Part shown: piece by piece, positions 8,676-17,038 of the stretch
How the letters are laid out: each line of letters opens with the position of its first letter
How positions within the stretch are numbered: the stretch's first letter is position 1
Assembly (NCBI GenBank): GCA_041394285.1
Contig: JAWKIL010000021.1
Coordinates: 31,749 to 95,748 of the forward strand
Origin: CADEDH01 sp041394285
Lineage (GTDB): Bacteria; Actinomycetota; Acidimicrobiia; Acidimicrobiales; SZUA-35
Length of the DNA stretch: 64,000 nucleotides
Direction of reading: 5' to 3'
Position numbers and translations under genes: made by a program
The notes under the pieces: model-generated
Databases searched by the model: none
Told to the model about the DNA's origin: nothing
Seen by the model: only the letters and a program-made list of their open reading frames with translations

Positions 8676-10606
8676 GCACGCCCGATCCGGCTGTGCCCTC
8701 CCGTCGGCCTGAGCCGGCTGTGCCGTTGCGCCGGCCTGAGCCGGCTGTGCCGTTGCGCCGGCCTGAGCCGGCTGTGCCGTTGCGCCGGCCTGAGCCGGCG
8801 GTGCGCATCCTGCGGCGGGGGGTGGCGGCCAGCCCCCAGCTCCGCCAGGGTCTCGCGGCCACCTGGGCGTTCGGGCTGTCCATCGCCGCGGGCAAGCTCG
8901 TGTTGCCGGTGGTGATCCAGCGGGCCCTCGACCGGCCCCTGCGGCCCGACGGCGGCCTCGACCTGCCCTACATCGCCACCCTGGCCGCCCTGGCCGGCGC
9001 CCTGGTGATCGGGGCCGGGGTCATGAGCTGGTACACGCAACGCCGCCTGGTGGAGCGGGCCGAGGGGGCCATCGCCCAGCTCCGGGTCGACGCCTTCGCC
9101 CAGGTCCACCGTCTCACCCTGGCCGACCACAACGAGACCCGCCGGGGTGTGCTGGTGGCCCGGGTCACGAGCGACTGCGAGGCCCTGGCCCGCTTCGCCC
9201 AGTGGGGCCTGTACTCGTGGGCCATCAACCCGGTCCTGATCCTCGGCACCCTGGCCACCCTGGCCTGGTACTCCTGGCCGTTGGCCCTGGTGGTGGCCGG
9301 GGTCTACACCCCGGTGCTGCCCTGGTTCCGGTGGCTCCAGCGTCGCCAGCTCGCCGCCTACGACGCCCTGCGCACCCGGGTGGGCGACATGTTGGGCCGG
9401 TTCTCCGAGGCCCTGATGGGGGCGGCCGTGGTGCGGGCCTACGGGGCGGAGGACCGCACCCGGGCCCAGCTCCACCAGGCCATCGATGGCCGCTACCGGG
9501 CCCGGCTGCGGGCCACCGCCGTCACCGTCGCCCTGTTCGTCACCGGCGACCTGGTGGGGGCGCTGGCCTTCGTCGCCGTGCTCGTGGTGGGCGTCACCCA
9601 ACGGGGGCCTCTGGGCCTGGCCCCCGGGGAGCTGGTGGCCGCCCTGTTCCTCACGAACTACCTGCAGGGCCCGGTCGGCGAGCTGGGCGAGACGCTCGAC
9701 CTCACCCAGACGGCGGTCGCCGGCTGGCGCAAGATCCTCGATCTGCTCGACCACCCGATAGACCTGGCCGAGCCCGACCCGGGCGCCGACCTGCCGGCCG
9801 GCCCGCTCGGCGTCGAGGTGGAGGACGTGACGTTCGCCTATCGGGGCCCCGACACCGTGCCCGTGCTGTGCGCGGTGACGGCGACGATCCCGGCCGGCAG
9901 CACGGTGGCCGTGGTGGGCGAGACCGGCTCGGGCAAGACCACCTTCGCCAAGCTGCTGTGCCGCCTGGCCGACCCCGGCCAGGGGCGGATCCTGGTGGGC
10001 GGGGTGCCTCTCGACCAGGTGGCGCCGGCCGCCCGCCACCGGGCCGTCCGCCTGGTTCCCCAGGACGGCTTCCTGTTCGCCACCACCATCAGGGACAACG
10101 TCCGCTACGGGGCGCCCGGCGGCGTCGCCTCCGACGCCGAGGTGGAGGCGGCCTTCTCCCGCCTCGGCCTGGACTGGTGGGTGGCCCGCCAGCCGGGCGG
10201 CCTCGGGCACCGGGTGGGGGAGCGGGGCGACAACCTGTCGGTGGGAGAGCGCCAGCTGGTGGCCCTGGCCCGGGCCGCCCTGGCCGACCCGGGCCTGCTG
10301 ATCCTCGACGAGGCCACCTCCGCCGTCGATCCCGAGACCGATCAGGCGATCAACTCGGCCCTGCGGGTGCTGGCCCGGGGCCGCACCGTGGTCAGCATCG
10401 CCCACCGGCTGGCCACGGCCGAGGCGGCCGACCTGATCCTCGTGTTCGACGAGGGCCGGCTGGTGGAACAGGGTCCGCATGACGAGCTGGTCGCCGCCGG
10501 CGGCCGGTATGCCCTCCTGCACAAGGCGTGGGTGGGCAACACCCGGCCCGGAGGGCCGGGACGGGGACGGGGATGGGGCCCCGGCCCCGGTGGGGAGGCG
10601 GCGTAG
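8672..10606 (+). CDS. ABC exporter half-transporter, subunit with the catalytic ATP site
   Basis: This 644-residue protein starts at a GTG overlapping the previous stop codon (GTGA). After an N-terminal extension made of five 9-residue repeats (RRPEPAVPL type) comes a six-helix membrane domain and an ATPase domain: Walker A GETGSGKTT (about 415), Walker B LLILDEATSAVD with the catalytic Glu (about 541) and the switch His (SIAHRLAT). The signature reads LSVGE instead of LSGGQ. That change completes the degenerate site formed with the first subunit, while this subunit's own site pairs with the intact LSGGQ of its partner. The 3' end of the gene, including its TAG, lies inside a cluster of GC hairpins. 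Confidence 0.93.
   Translation: MSTPDPAVPSRRPEPAVPLRRPEPAVPLRRPEPAVPLRRPEPAVRILRRGVAASPQLRQGLAATWAFGLSIAAGKLVLPVVIQRALDRPLRPDGGLDLPYIATLAALAGALVIGAGVMSWYTQRRLVERAEGAIAQLRVDAFAQVHRLTLADHNETRRGVLVARVTSDCEALARFAQWGLYSWAINPVLILGTLATLAWYSWPLALVVAGVYTPVLPWFRWLQRRQLAAYDALRTRVGDMLGRFSEALMGAAVVRAYGAEDRTRAQLHQAIDGRYRARLRATAVTVALFVTGDLVGALAFVAVLVVGVTQRGPLGLAPGELVAALFLTNYLQGPVGELGETLDLTQTAVAGWRKILDLLDHPIDLAEPDPGADLPAGPLGVEVEDVTFAYRGPDTVPVLCAVTATIPAGSTVAVVGETGSGKTTFAKLLCRLADPGQGRILVGGVPLDQVAPAARHRAVRLVPQDGFLFATTIRDNVRYGAPGGVASDAEVEAAFSRLGLDWWVARQPGGLGHRVGERGDNLSVGERQLVALARAALADPGLLILDEATSAVDPETDQAINSALRVLARGRTVVSIAHRLATAEAADLILVFDEGRLVEQGPHDELVAAGGRYALLHKAWVGNTRPGGPGRGRGWGPGPGGEAA
8675..8809 (+). repeat. 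27-bp in-frame tandem repeat (minisatellite), about five units
   Basis: Units begin at 8675 (divergent), 8702, 8729, 8756 and 8783 (3' end divergent). The three central units are nearly identical and encode RRPEPAVPL, placing a Pro/Arg/Glu-rich linker before the first membrane helix of the exporter subunit. The length of 27 bp keeps the frame, so copy number can change without breaking the gene. Confidence 0.9.
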
Positions 10607-10659
10607 CCGCCGGGGGCGCCAGCCCCCAGGCTGTCGGCCCGGAGGGCCGGGACGGGGGA
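10542..10659. repeat. cluster of five short GC hairpins (REP-like), overlapping the exporter stop codon
   Basis: Five consecutive perfect stems lie here: CCCGGCCC/GGGCCGGG with loop GGA (10542-10560), GGGGCC/GGCCCC (10575-10588), GGCGGC/GCCGCC with a GTA loop holding part of the stop codon (10597-10611), GGGGGC/GCCCCC with loop GCCA (10612-10627) and CGGCCC/GGGCCG with loop GGA (10635-10649). The first and last share the sequence GGCCCGGAGGGCCGGGACGG. It may act as the exporter's terminator or be a dispersed REP-type element. Confidence 0.7.
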
Positions 10660-10726
10660 ATCGTGCGGCCATCGCGCGGGCAGATACGCTCGGCCCGTTC
10701 GAGCACCAACGAAGGAGCCCCCGACC

Positions 10727-11716
10727 GTGAGCAAGCCGCCAGTTCGAGTCACCGTCACCGGCGCAGCCGGCCAGATCGGCTACAGCCTCCTGTTCCGCAT
10801 CGCGTCGGGCGAGATGCTCGGCCCGGATCAGCCGGTCATCCTCCAGATGCTGGAGATCACCCCCGCCCTGGGCGCCCTGGAGGGCGTGGCCATGGAGCTC
10901 GACGACTGCGCCTTCCCCCTGCTCCAGGGCATGGTGCGCACCGACGATGCCGACGTCGCCTTCGGTGACGCCCAGTACGCCCTGCTGGTGGGGGCCATGC
11001 CCCGCAAGGCCGGCATGGAGCGGGCCGACCTGCTGAGCGCCAACGGCGGGATCTTCGGCCCCCAGGGCCAGGCCATCAACCGCTCGGCCGCCCGCGACAT
11101 CAAGGTGCTGGTGGTGGGCAACCCGGCCAACACCAACGCCCTCATCGCGCTGTCCAACGCCCCCGACATCGACCCGAAGCAGTTCAACGCCATGACCCGG
11201 CTGGACCACAACCGGGCCATCAGCCAGCTGGCGGCCAAGGTGGGCAAGCCCGTCACCTCGGTGAAGAAGATGACGATCTGGGGCAACCACTCCACCACCC
11301 AGTACCCCGACCTGTTCCACTGCGAGGTCGACGGCCAGAACGCGGCCCAGCTGGTGAACGATCAGGCCTGGCTGGAGGGCACGTTCATCCCCACCGTGGC
11401 CAAGCGGGGGGCCGCCATCATCGACGCCCGGGGCGCCTCGTCGGCCGCCTCGGCCGCCAACGCCGCCATCGACCACGTCCGCAGTTGGGCCCTGGGCACC
11501 CCCGAGGGCGACTGGGTGTCGATGTCGGTGTGGTCCGACGGGTCTTACGGCTGCCCCGAGGGCATCGTGTCGAGCTTCCCCTGCACCGTCACCAACGGTC
11601 AGTACGCCATCGTGCAGGGTCTCGACATCGACGACTTCAGCCGGGGCAAGATCGACGCCTCCACCGCCGAGCTGGTGGAAGAGCGCGACGCCGTCAAGGA
11701 CCTCGGCCTCATCTGA
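10727..11716 (+). CDS. mdh: malate dehydrogenase
   Basis: This NAD-dependent enzyme (329 residues, usual length for the cytosolic-type family) interconverts malate and oxaloacetate in the TCA cycle. The GTG start at 10727 has a GAAGGAG ribosome site nine bases upstream. Visible motifs are the Rossmann loop TGAAGQIGYSL, the mobile loop region with GAMPRKAGMERADLL, VVGNPANTNA, and the catalytic His in IWGNHSTTQYPD. The gene stands alone between the exporter and a convergent small gene and is followed by a strong hairpin. Succinate dehydrogenase genes lie in the same window but are not linked. Confidence 0.97.
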   Translation: MSKPPVRVTVTGAAGQIGYSLLFRIASGEMLGPDQPVILQMLEITPALGALEGVAMELDDCAFPLLQGMVRTDDADVAFGDAQYALLVGAMPRKAGMERADLLSANGGIFGPQGQAINRSAARDIKVLVVGNPANTNALIALSNAPDIDPKQFNAMTRLDHNRAISQLAAKVGKPVTSVKKMTIWGNHSTTQYPDLFHCEVDGQNAAQLVNDQAWLEGTFIPTVAKRGAAIIDARGASSAASAANAAIDHVRSWALGTPEGDWVSMSVWSDGSYGCPEGIVSSFPCTVTNGQYAIVQGLDIDDFSRGKIDASTAELVEERDAVKDLGLI

Positions 11717-11740
11717 GCCTGAGCCTGAGTCTGAGCCTGA

Positions 11741-11801
11741 ACACCGGCAACTCTGACCCGGCACGGCGTATGCCGGTACGCCAGGTCAGAGTTCCGGGTG
11801 T
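11741..11801. terminator. long imperfect hairpin between convergent genes
   Basis: ACACC...AACTCTGACC at 11741-11758 pairs with GGTCAGAGTT...GGTGT at 11784-11801 (15 of 18 or so positions), with the loop itself containing a small CGGC/GCCG stem. It lies between mdh and the convergent gene ending at 11810. It is preceded by a 6-bp GAGCCT-type repeat at 11713-11739. Confidence 0.6.
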
Positions 11802-11809
11802 GGGGCCAG

Positions 11810-12088
11810 TCAGTTCTCCGAAACGGCCGAGGGGGTGAGGACCTCGGGCTGGCCGTCGGCCGCCCGGGCCACCGCCCGGCCGGTGGCCAGCATCGACAGG
11901 GCCACGGCGCCGAGGCCCACCGACAGGGTCTCGGTCAGCTCGGCCAGCAGGATGGCGCCGGCGCCCGGCCCCAGGGCCACGACCTCCTCGTAGGTCCGCC
12001 CCCGGCGGTGGGCCAGCTGGTGGGCCAGGGACACGGCCCGCTCGCCCAGGGTGTCGTACTCGAAGGCCTCTGCGTGCTCGTTCGCCAT
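11810..12088 (-). CDS. small hypothetical protein, 92 residues
   Basis: The product has 92 residues beginning MANEHAEAFEYDTLGERAV. A central Gly/Ala/Leu-rich stretch (GPGAGAILLAELTETLSVG and following) could be an amphipathic or weakly hydrophobic helix pair; no Cys or catalytic motif is visible. It is convergent with mdh and lies 73 bp downstream of the DNA glycosylase gene on the same strand, so the two may be co-transcribed. I do not recognise the family. A longer minus frame at 11709-12101 is a shadow. Confidence 0.55.
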   Translation of the reverse strand: MANEHAEAFEYDTLGERAVSLAHQLAHRRGRTYEEVVALGPGAGAILLAELTETLSVGLGAVALSMLATGRAVARAADGQPEVLTPSAVSEN

Positions 12089-12161
12089 GGCTGTCGTCCA
12101 TTCGTCGCCGGAGCTGATCAGTGTCGGATCCCGGTCGGCCGGCGGGCCCGCAAGTTGAGCG

Positions 12162-13016
12162 CTACTTGAGGAACTTGGACGTGGTGTTGTCGGCCAGGAT
12201 CTTGCCCTCGGTCTGGCGGGTGGGGCAGTAGTACACCGTGTACTGGCGGTACGTGACCGTGCGGATCGTGTCGTCGCAGTCGAGGCACGGCTCGCCCGCC
12301 CGGTTGTGGACCTTGGACGGCCGGTCCACGCTCTTGCCGATGTCGGCCAGCGTGCGCTCGTGGGCCGTGGCCCGGGCCACCACCTCGCCCAGGGCGGTGT
12401 GGAGGCGGGTGATCTCGCTGTCGGTCAGCTTCGCCGCGTTGGCGAACGGCGACAGCGCCGCCTCGTAGAGGATCTCGTTGGTCAGCATGCGGCCCAGGCC
12501 GGCCAGCACGTCCTGGTCCCGAAGGAGGCCGTGGAGGCGGCGGGACCGGCCGGCCAGGCGTTCGGCCAGCTCGTCCCGGCTCAGCTGGTCGGCCTCGGGG
12601 CCGAGGTCGTCGAGCGGCACCTGGGGGAGCGGATCCCCCCGCACGGCCCACACCCCGGCCTTTCGCTCGGTGCCGGCTTCGGTGAGCAGCCACGCCTCGT
12701 CGGCCCCGGAGGCGGTGCCGGTGAACGTCCAGCGGGCCAGACCCAGCCGGGGCTTCTTCGACACCTTGGGGTCGAGCCGCAGCCGGCCGCCCTGCATGAG
12801 GTGGATCACGTGGGCGAGGTCGCCGTCGAAGCGCAACAGGAGGTACTTGCCCCGGCGCTCCACCCGCTCCAGCCGCATCCCCTTGGCGGCATCGGCCGGG
12901 GGGTCGTAGGTCTTCAGGGCGGCGAAGTTCAGCAGCTCGAAGCGCTGGAGGGTGGCCCCGCCGAGGGCCGCCGTCATGCGCTCGGCGTGCGCCTGCACCT
13001 CGGGCATCTCGGGCAT
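12162..13016 (-). CDS. Fpg/Nei-family DNA glycosylase with altered zinc finger
   Basis: This 284-residue protein resembles formamidopyrimidine/endonuclease VIII glycosylases, which excise oxidised bases and cut the abasic site using the N-terminal Pro amine. The start MPEMPEVQ fits the family's MPELPEVE; a second ATG at 13007 would also expose Pro2-Glu3 and has better spacing to the GGGAG upstream. The helix-two-turn-helix region is seen (LGRMLTNEILYEA), as is a C-terminal zinc-finger segment (CLDC...YYCPTRQTEGK). In the finger the fourth Cys is Arg (CPTR instead of CPTC), so zinc binding by four Cys is not possible. It is otherwise full length. Confidence 0.92.
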   Translation of the reverse strand: MPEMPEVQAHAERMTAALGGATLQRFELLNFAALKTYDPPADAAKGMRLERVERRGKYLLLRFDGDLAHVIHLMQGGRLRLDPKVSKKPRLGLARWTFTGTASGADEAWLLTEAGTERKAGVWAVRGDPLPQVPLDDLGPEADQLSRDELAERLAGRSRRLHGLLRDQDVLAGLGRMLTNEILYEAALSPFANAAKLTDSEITRLHTALGEVVARATAHERTLADIGKSVDRPSKVHNRAGEPCLDCDDTIRTVTYRQYTVYYCPTRQTEGKILADNTTSKFLK

Positions 13017-13075
13017 CTCCCGACGCTACCCGGCCGCCGCCCTGTCGTGCGTCGCCAACCGGGGCGCCATCGCCA

Positions 13076-13480
13076 TCACCCGAAGCTGGTGCGGGCCCGA
13101 AGGGGGGCCAGGGCGTCGTCGACGGCCGCCAGGTGGGGGGCGTGGCCCAGCAACACCACCAGGTCGCCGCCGAGCACCAGTCGGCCGTCGAGGAAGGCCC
13201 GCTGGGCGCTCTCCCGCCCCTGGTTGACGGCCACCGCCAGATCCCACGTCATGGTCATGGTCACCGCCGCCGGACCGGGGCCGGCTTCGGCCCCCACCCG
13301 GTCCGGGCCCAGCACGAGCCGGTAGCGGTGCTCGCCGCCCGGCCCGCCGGTCACGGTCACCGCCACCACCAGCGGAGCGGGCACCGGAGCGAGCCGGGCC
13401 AGAGCGGCGTCGGCCGCCGCCACCCAGGCGTCGCTCAGGAACTCGACCCGGCCGCCGGATTCCCCGGACGAGCTGCTCAC
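13076..13480 (-). CDS. SCP2 sterol-binding-domain-like protein
   Basis: The 134-residue product starts at a GTG (13480) that overlaps the stop of the upstream GTPase gene (GTGA), so the two are translationally coupled. The second half (DLAVAVNQGRESAQRAFLDG followed by RLVLGGDLVVLL) resembles the SCP2/sterol-carrier fold, where the last helix and strand line a lipid-binding tunnel. The long open frame on to 14644 is not coding. Placement behind two membrane-remodelling-type GTPases suggests a lipid-linked role, but this is inference. Confidence 0.72.
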   Translation of the reverse strand: MSSSSGESGGRVEFLSDAWVAAADAALARLAPVPAPLVVAVTVTGGPGGEHRYRLVLGPDRVGAEAGPGPAAVTMTMTWDLAVAVNQGRESAQRAFLDGRLVLGGDLVVLLGHAPHLAAVDDALAPLRARTSFG

Positions 13481-15135
13481 GCTGCCCCCTCGCCCCGCCT
13501 CGGCCCGAACCTCGTGCCGCCGGCGTCGAGCAGGGCCCGCCGCAGCTCGTGGAGCCGGCCCAGCTCGGCCTCGAGGGGGGCCACCACCAGGTCCCGGGCC
13601 ACGTCGGCCACCGCATCCTCGGCCCGCTCGCGCACCGCCCGGCGCCGGCGGGCCGCACCCACCCGGGCCAGGCGCGCGGCCCCCAGCGCCAGCAGCCATC
13701 CCAGCAGCAGGCCGCCCACCAGCAGGCCGGTGGGCAGGGGGATCCGGCGCCAGGTGGGGGTGGGCACGTCGGGCAGCTGGAGCCAGGCCCCGGCGGCCAG
13801 CAGTGTGAGCCACACCGCCCCCACGAGGGCGGCGGCCGCCACCGTCAGCTGGATGCCGTTGGCCAGCCCCCACCACCGGGGCCGGTCGGCGGTCTCGGCC
13901 CGCACCGCCTGGGCCACGGCCTGATCCACCCGGTCGGCCAGCACGGCCGGGTCGGGGGTGGCGGCCTGGCGGACCAGGTCGGGCCAGGGGTGGGGGAGGG
14001 GGTCGGTGACGGCCCGGACCGCCTGGCGGACCGCCCCCTCGGTCCGGGCCCGTTGCAGGCCCGACGGCGCCGGCAGCGACGCCCGGCCCCCGCTGCCCCG
14101 CCCCAGGTGGAGGCGGCGCAGCGGATGGGGCCGCAGCGTGCGGGCCCACCGGGTCCAGGGCCAGCCGGTGCGGGCGGCGGCGTCGCGCCGGTGCCCGGCG
14201 GCCACGGCGTCGAGCACCGCCGGCAGGCCCGAGCCCTCCACCAGATCGGCGGCCAGCGCCCGGGCCACCGTGCGGGGCACCTCGCCGGCCCCCCGGTCGT
14301 CGGCGCCGAGGCCGAGCTCGGCCAGCAGGTCGCTGGCCGCCGTGCGCACGTCGGCCACCACGCGCTCCACCATCGCCCGGCGCTCGGCCACGGCCCGGGC
14401 CAGGAGGCTGCGGACCTCGGGGATCCCCCGCCCGTCGGTGGCCGAGGCCACCAGCACCGGGGCCCCGGCCAGGCCGTCGTCGGCCAGGAGCTGGGCCAGG
14501 TCGGCCGCCAGCCGCTCGGCGTCGGCCGGAGCCAGCTGGTCGGCCTTGTTGAGCACCAGGGCCACCACCCCGCCGTGCTCCCGCAGGCGCCGCAGGTAGC
14601 CGTGCATGGCCTTGTCGGCGTACTTCTCGGCGTCGGTCACCCACACCATGAGGTCGGCCAGCTCGGCGATCCGCTCCATCTCCTGACGGTTGGCCAGGGC
14701 CACCGAGTCGTGGTCGGGCACGTCGAGCAGCACCAGCCCGTCGAGCGGGGTGGCGGCGCCGCCCTCGGCCGCCAGCCGGTGCCGATTGGGGACGTCCAGC
14801 CAGTCGAGCAGCGGGCCGGTCTCGTCCGGGCCCCAGGTGAAGGCGAGCGTGGTGGAGGTGGTCGGCCGGCGCACGCCGGTGGTGGCCACGGTGGTGCCGG
14901 TGACGGCGTTGGCCAGCGACGACTTGCCCCCGCCAGTGGCCCCCAGCAGGGCCACCAGGGTGTGGTCGGTGCCGTGGCGCTGGCGGGCCTCCACCTTGTC
15001 GAGCACGTGGCGGGCCCCGGCCACCGTCGCCTCGTCGAGGCGCCCCTCGGCCAGGTCGGCCGCCCGCCCCAGGGCCGCCACCCGGTCGCTCAGGCCGGCC
15101 CCGGCCGCGCCCCGTCTCCGCCCGGCCAGGCTCAC
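13477..15135 (-). CDS. dynamin-like/YfjP-type GTPase with C-terminal membrane helices
   Basis: The start is the GTG at 15135 overlapping the upstream stop (GTGA), giving 552 residues. The GTPase domain occupies about the first 250 residues: P-loop GATGGGKSS, switch Thr in the RRPTTSTTLAF region, G3 DVPDHDS (Asp where Gly of DxxG is usual) and G4 NKADQL. Two hydrophobic helices lie near the C-terminus (around 440-500), fitting a membrane-bound mechano-GTPase. With the upstream paralogue it forms a two-gene pair like DynA/DynB of Streptomyces or IniA/IniC of mycobacteria; whether it acts in division, stress or something else cannot be told from sequence. Confidence 0.85.
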   Translation of the reverse strand: MSLAGRRRGAAGAGLSDRVAALGRAADLAEGRLDEATVAGARHVLDKVEARQRHGTDHTLVALLGATGGGKSSLANAVTGTTVATTGVRRPTTSTTLAFTWGPDETGPLLDWLDVPNRHRLAAEGGAATPLDGLVLLDVPDHDSVALANRQEMERIAELADLMVWVTDAEKYADKAMHGYLRRLREHGGVVALVLNKADQLAPADAERLAADLAQLLADDGLAGAPVLVASATDGRGIPEVRSLLARAVAERRAMVERVVADVRTAASDLLAELGLGADDRGAGEVPRTVARALAADLVEGSGLPAVLDAVAAGHRRDAAARTGWPWTRWARTLRPHPLRRLHLGRGSGGRASLPAPSGLQRARTEGAVRQAVRAVTDPLPHPWPDLVRQAATPDPAVLADRVDQAVAQAVRAETADRPRWWGLANGIQLTVAAAALVGAVWLTLLAAGAWLQLPDVPTPTWRRIPLPTGLLVGGLLLGWLLALGAARLARVGAARRRRAVRERAEDAVADVARDLVVAPLEAELGRLHELRRALLDAGGTRFGPRRGEGAA

Positions 15136-16862
15136 CGCTCCCGCTCCAGAGCGGCCCGGGCCTCCTCCACGGTGTCGACGGCGGCCCGCAGGTCGGCCAC
15201 CGCTTCCGGCGGCGTCACCAGCGACCACAGCCGGGTCCGGAACCGGTTGGCGTCGGTGTCGAGCAGGCCGGCCACCCGCTCCACCAGCAGCCGGCGGGCC
15301 TCGTCGGCCAGGTCCCGCACCGCCTGCTCACCGAAGATGGCGGTGAGCAGGGCCTGGGACAGGCCGGCGGTGCCGGCCCCGATGACCACCTCGCCTCCGG
15401 TGATGCCGCCGGTGGAGGCGAACAGCATGATCATGAGGGCGATCCCGATCGAGTTGACCCCCAGGGCCACCACCCGGGCCGTGGTCCGCTTCCCCGCCGC
15501 CTTGGACCGGACCAGATCGAGGATGTCGTCCTGCCAGGCCCGGATCTCGGGCCCCACCGCCTGGGCGAAGTCGGCCGACGCCCGCTCCAGCTCCCGTTCC
15601 CCGGCCCCCAGGACCTGGCGGCCGCCGGGCAGGGAACGCCAGGTGGAGGCCACGGCCAGGGCGGCGGCGTCGGCGTGGTCGACCAGGAGCTGGGCCAGCG
15701 TGGAGGAGATCTCGCCCTGCACCTCGGCCGTGTGCGACGGCCGGCCGCTCACCAGGGCCCCCAACCGGTCCCGGACCCAGCTGATCCGGCTCTGGATGGC
15801 CCGCATCAGCTCGGCGGTGCCGATCAGCTCCTGCCACCGCTCCAGCACCTCACCCCGTAGCAGCGTGCCGCCCGAGATGTCGTCGGCCAGGGTCCGGCGG
15901 GCGTCGGCGTAGGTGTGCTCCAGCACCTGGCGCAGGGCCCCGGCCGCCGCCTGCTGCTCGTCGCCGGCGTCGGCCACGGCCAGCACCCGGGGACGGAGGC
16001 TGCGCAGCGCCCCCTCCAGGGTGCGGGCCACCACCGCCGCCCGCTCCCCGGCGTCGTCGGCCAGGTGGCGCAGGAGCGACGCCACCGGCTCGATGGCGGC
16101 CGGGGGCAGGAACCCGCCGGTGAGCTCGCACTGGTCGATGGGGTGGACGGGCGTGTCGCCGAGGCCGGCGTCGGCCAGCATCTGGCGCAGGTGGGCCACG
16201 ATCTCGGGCGCCGACCCCGGCGGGATGCGGTTCACGATCACGGCCAGCGACGTGCCCCGGGCCTCGGCCTGGCGCAGGAACTCCCAGGGCACGGCGTCGG
16301 CGTAGCGGACGGCGGAGGTGGTGAACAGCCACAGATCGGCCGCCGCCAGCAGCTGGGTGGCCAGGGTGCGGTTGGCCTCCTCCACCGAGTCGATGTCGGG
16401 GGCGTCGATCAGGGCCAGCCCGGCCCGGAGCCGATCGGTCGTCACCAGCTGGAGCACGGCGCCGGTGGGTGGGGGGGACCCCGGGGTCACCCCGGTGACG
16501 CGGGGCAGGTCGGGGAGGATGTCGCCGCCGGCGAACCAGGGCTGGTCGGCCGGGGCGCACACCAGGACCGGCGCCCGGGTGGTGGGGCGCAGCACGCCCG
16601 CTTTCGACACCTCGGCCCCCACCAGCGAGTTGGCGATGGTGGACTTGCCCGACCCGGTGGAACCGCCCAGCACGGCCAGGAGCGGGGCGTCGAGCCGGCC
16701 CAGCCTCGGCACCAGGTAATCGACGATCTGGTCGCGCAGCTCGGTGCGGGCCGCCCGGGCGTCGGCCGAGCGCTCAAGGTCGAGCGCGAGCCCGGTGGCG
16801 TCGAGAGCGGCGGTGAGCCCGTCGAGGGCCGACACGACGGCAGAGGCGGATCCGGTGCTCAC
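15132..16862 (-). CDS. dynamin-like GTPase, upstream partner of the pair
   Basis: The 576-residue product begins MSTGSASAVVSALDG. It has a P-loop (GGSTGSGKST, about 66-75), an RPTTRAPV switch, G3 DAPDIDS and a G4-like VNRIP in which the usual Asp of NKxD is missing. A hydrophobic hairpin near residue 470-510 (IGIALMIMLFAS and following Gly-rich stretch) suggests membrane insertion. It is the first gene of a three-gene overlapping unit (GTPase-GTPase-SCP2-like). The unusual G4 could weaken guanine specificity or reflect a family trait. Confidence 0.85.
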   Translation of the reverse strand: MSTGSASAVVSALDGLTAALDATGLALDLERSADARAARTELRDQIVDYLVPRLGRLDAPLLAVLGGSTGSGKSTIANSLVGAEVSKAGVLRPTTRAPVLVCAPADQPWFAGGDILPDLPRVTGVTPGSPPPTGAVLQLVTTDRLRAGLALIDAPDIDSVEEANRTLATQLLAAADLWLFTTSAVRYADAVPWEFLRQAEARGTSLAVIVNRIPPGSAPEIVAHLRQMLADAGLGDTPVHPIDQCELTGGFLPPAAIEPVASLLRHLADDAGERAAVVARTLEGALRSLRPRVLAVADAGDEQQAAAGALRQVLEHTYADARRTLADDISGGTLLRGEVLERWQELIGTAELMRAIQSRISWVRDRLGALVSGRPSHTAEVQGEISSTLAQLLVDHADAAALAVASTWRSLPGGRQVLGAGERELERASADFAQAVGPEIRAWQDDILDLVRSKAAGKRTTARVVALGVNSIGIALMIMLFASTGGITGGEVVIGAGTAGLSQALLTAIFGEQAVRDLADEARRLLVERVAGLLDTDANRFRTRLWSLVTPPEAVADLRAAVDTVEEARAALERER

Positions 16863-17038
16863 GGTGCATCTCAGGCTATGCGGTCACGGAGCGTCCCGTA
16901 CCCGACCTGCTTCCACATCGAGGAATAGGGGAACGCCGCTGCCCCAACGCCACACAGAGCGCCCTGGTAGGTGAAGGTTGGCGGGCAAATATGCTCGGGG
17001 CCCGGGACGGGGACATTCGCCCTGTGCGAGGCTAGATT

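Noticed and set aside
8702..8809. Possible CRISPR-like repeats
   Set aside because: The units are contiguous with no spacers and encode an in-frame protein repeat; this is a minisatellite.
8654..11764. 1036-codon open frame on the minus strand
   Set aside because: It is antisense to the ABC exporter and mdh, has His/Gly/Gln-rich shadow composition and no family motifs; GC-rich DNA leaves such frames open.
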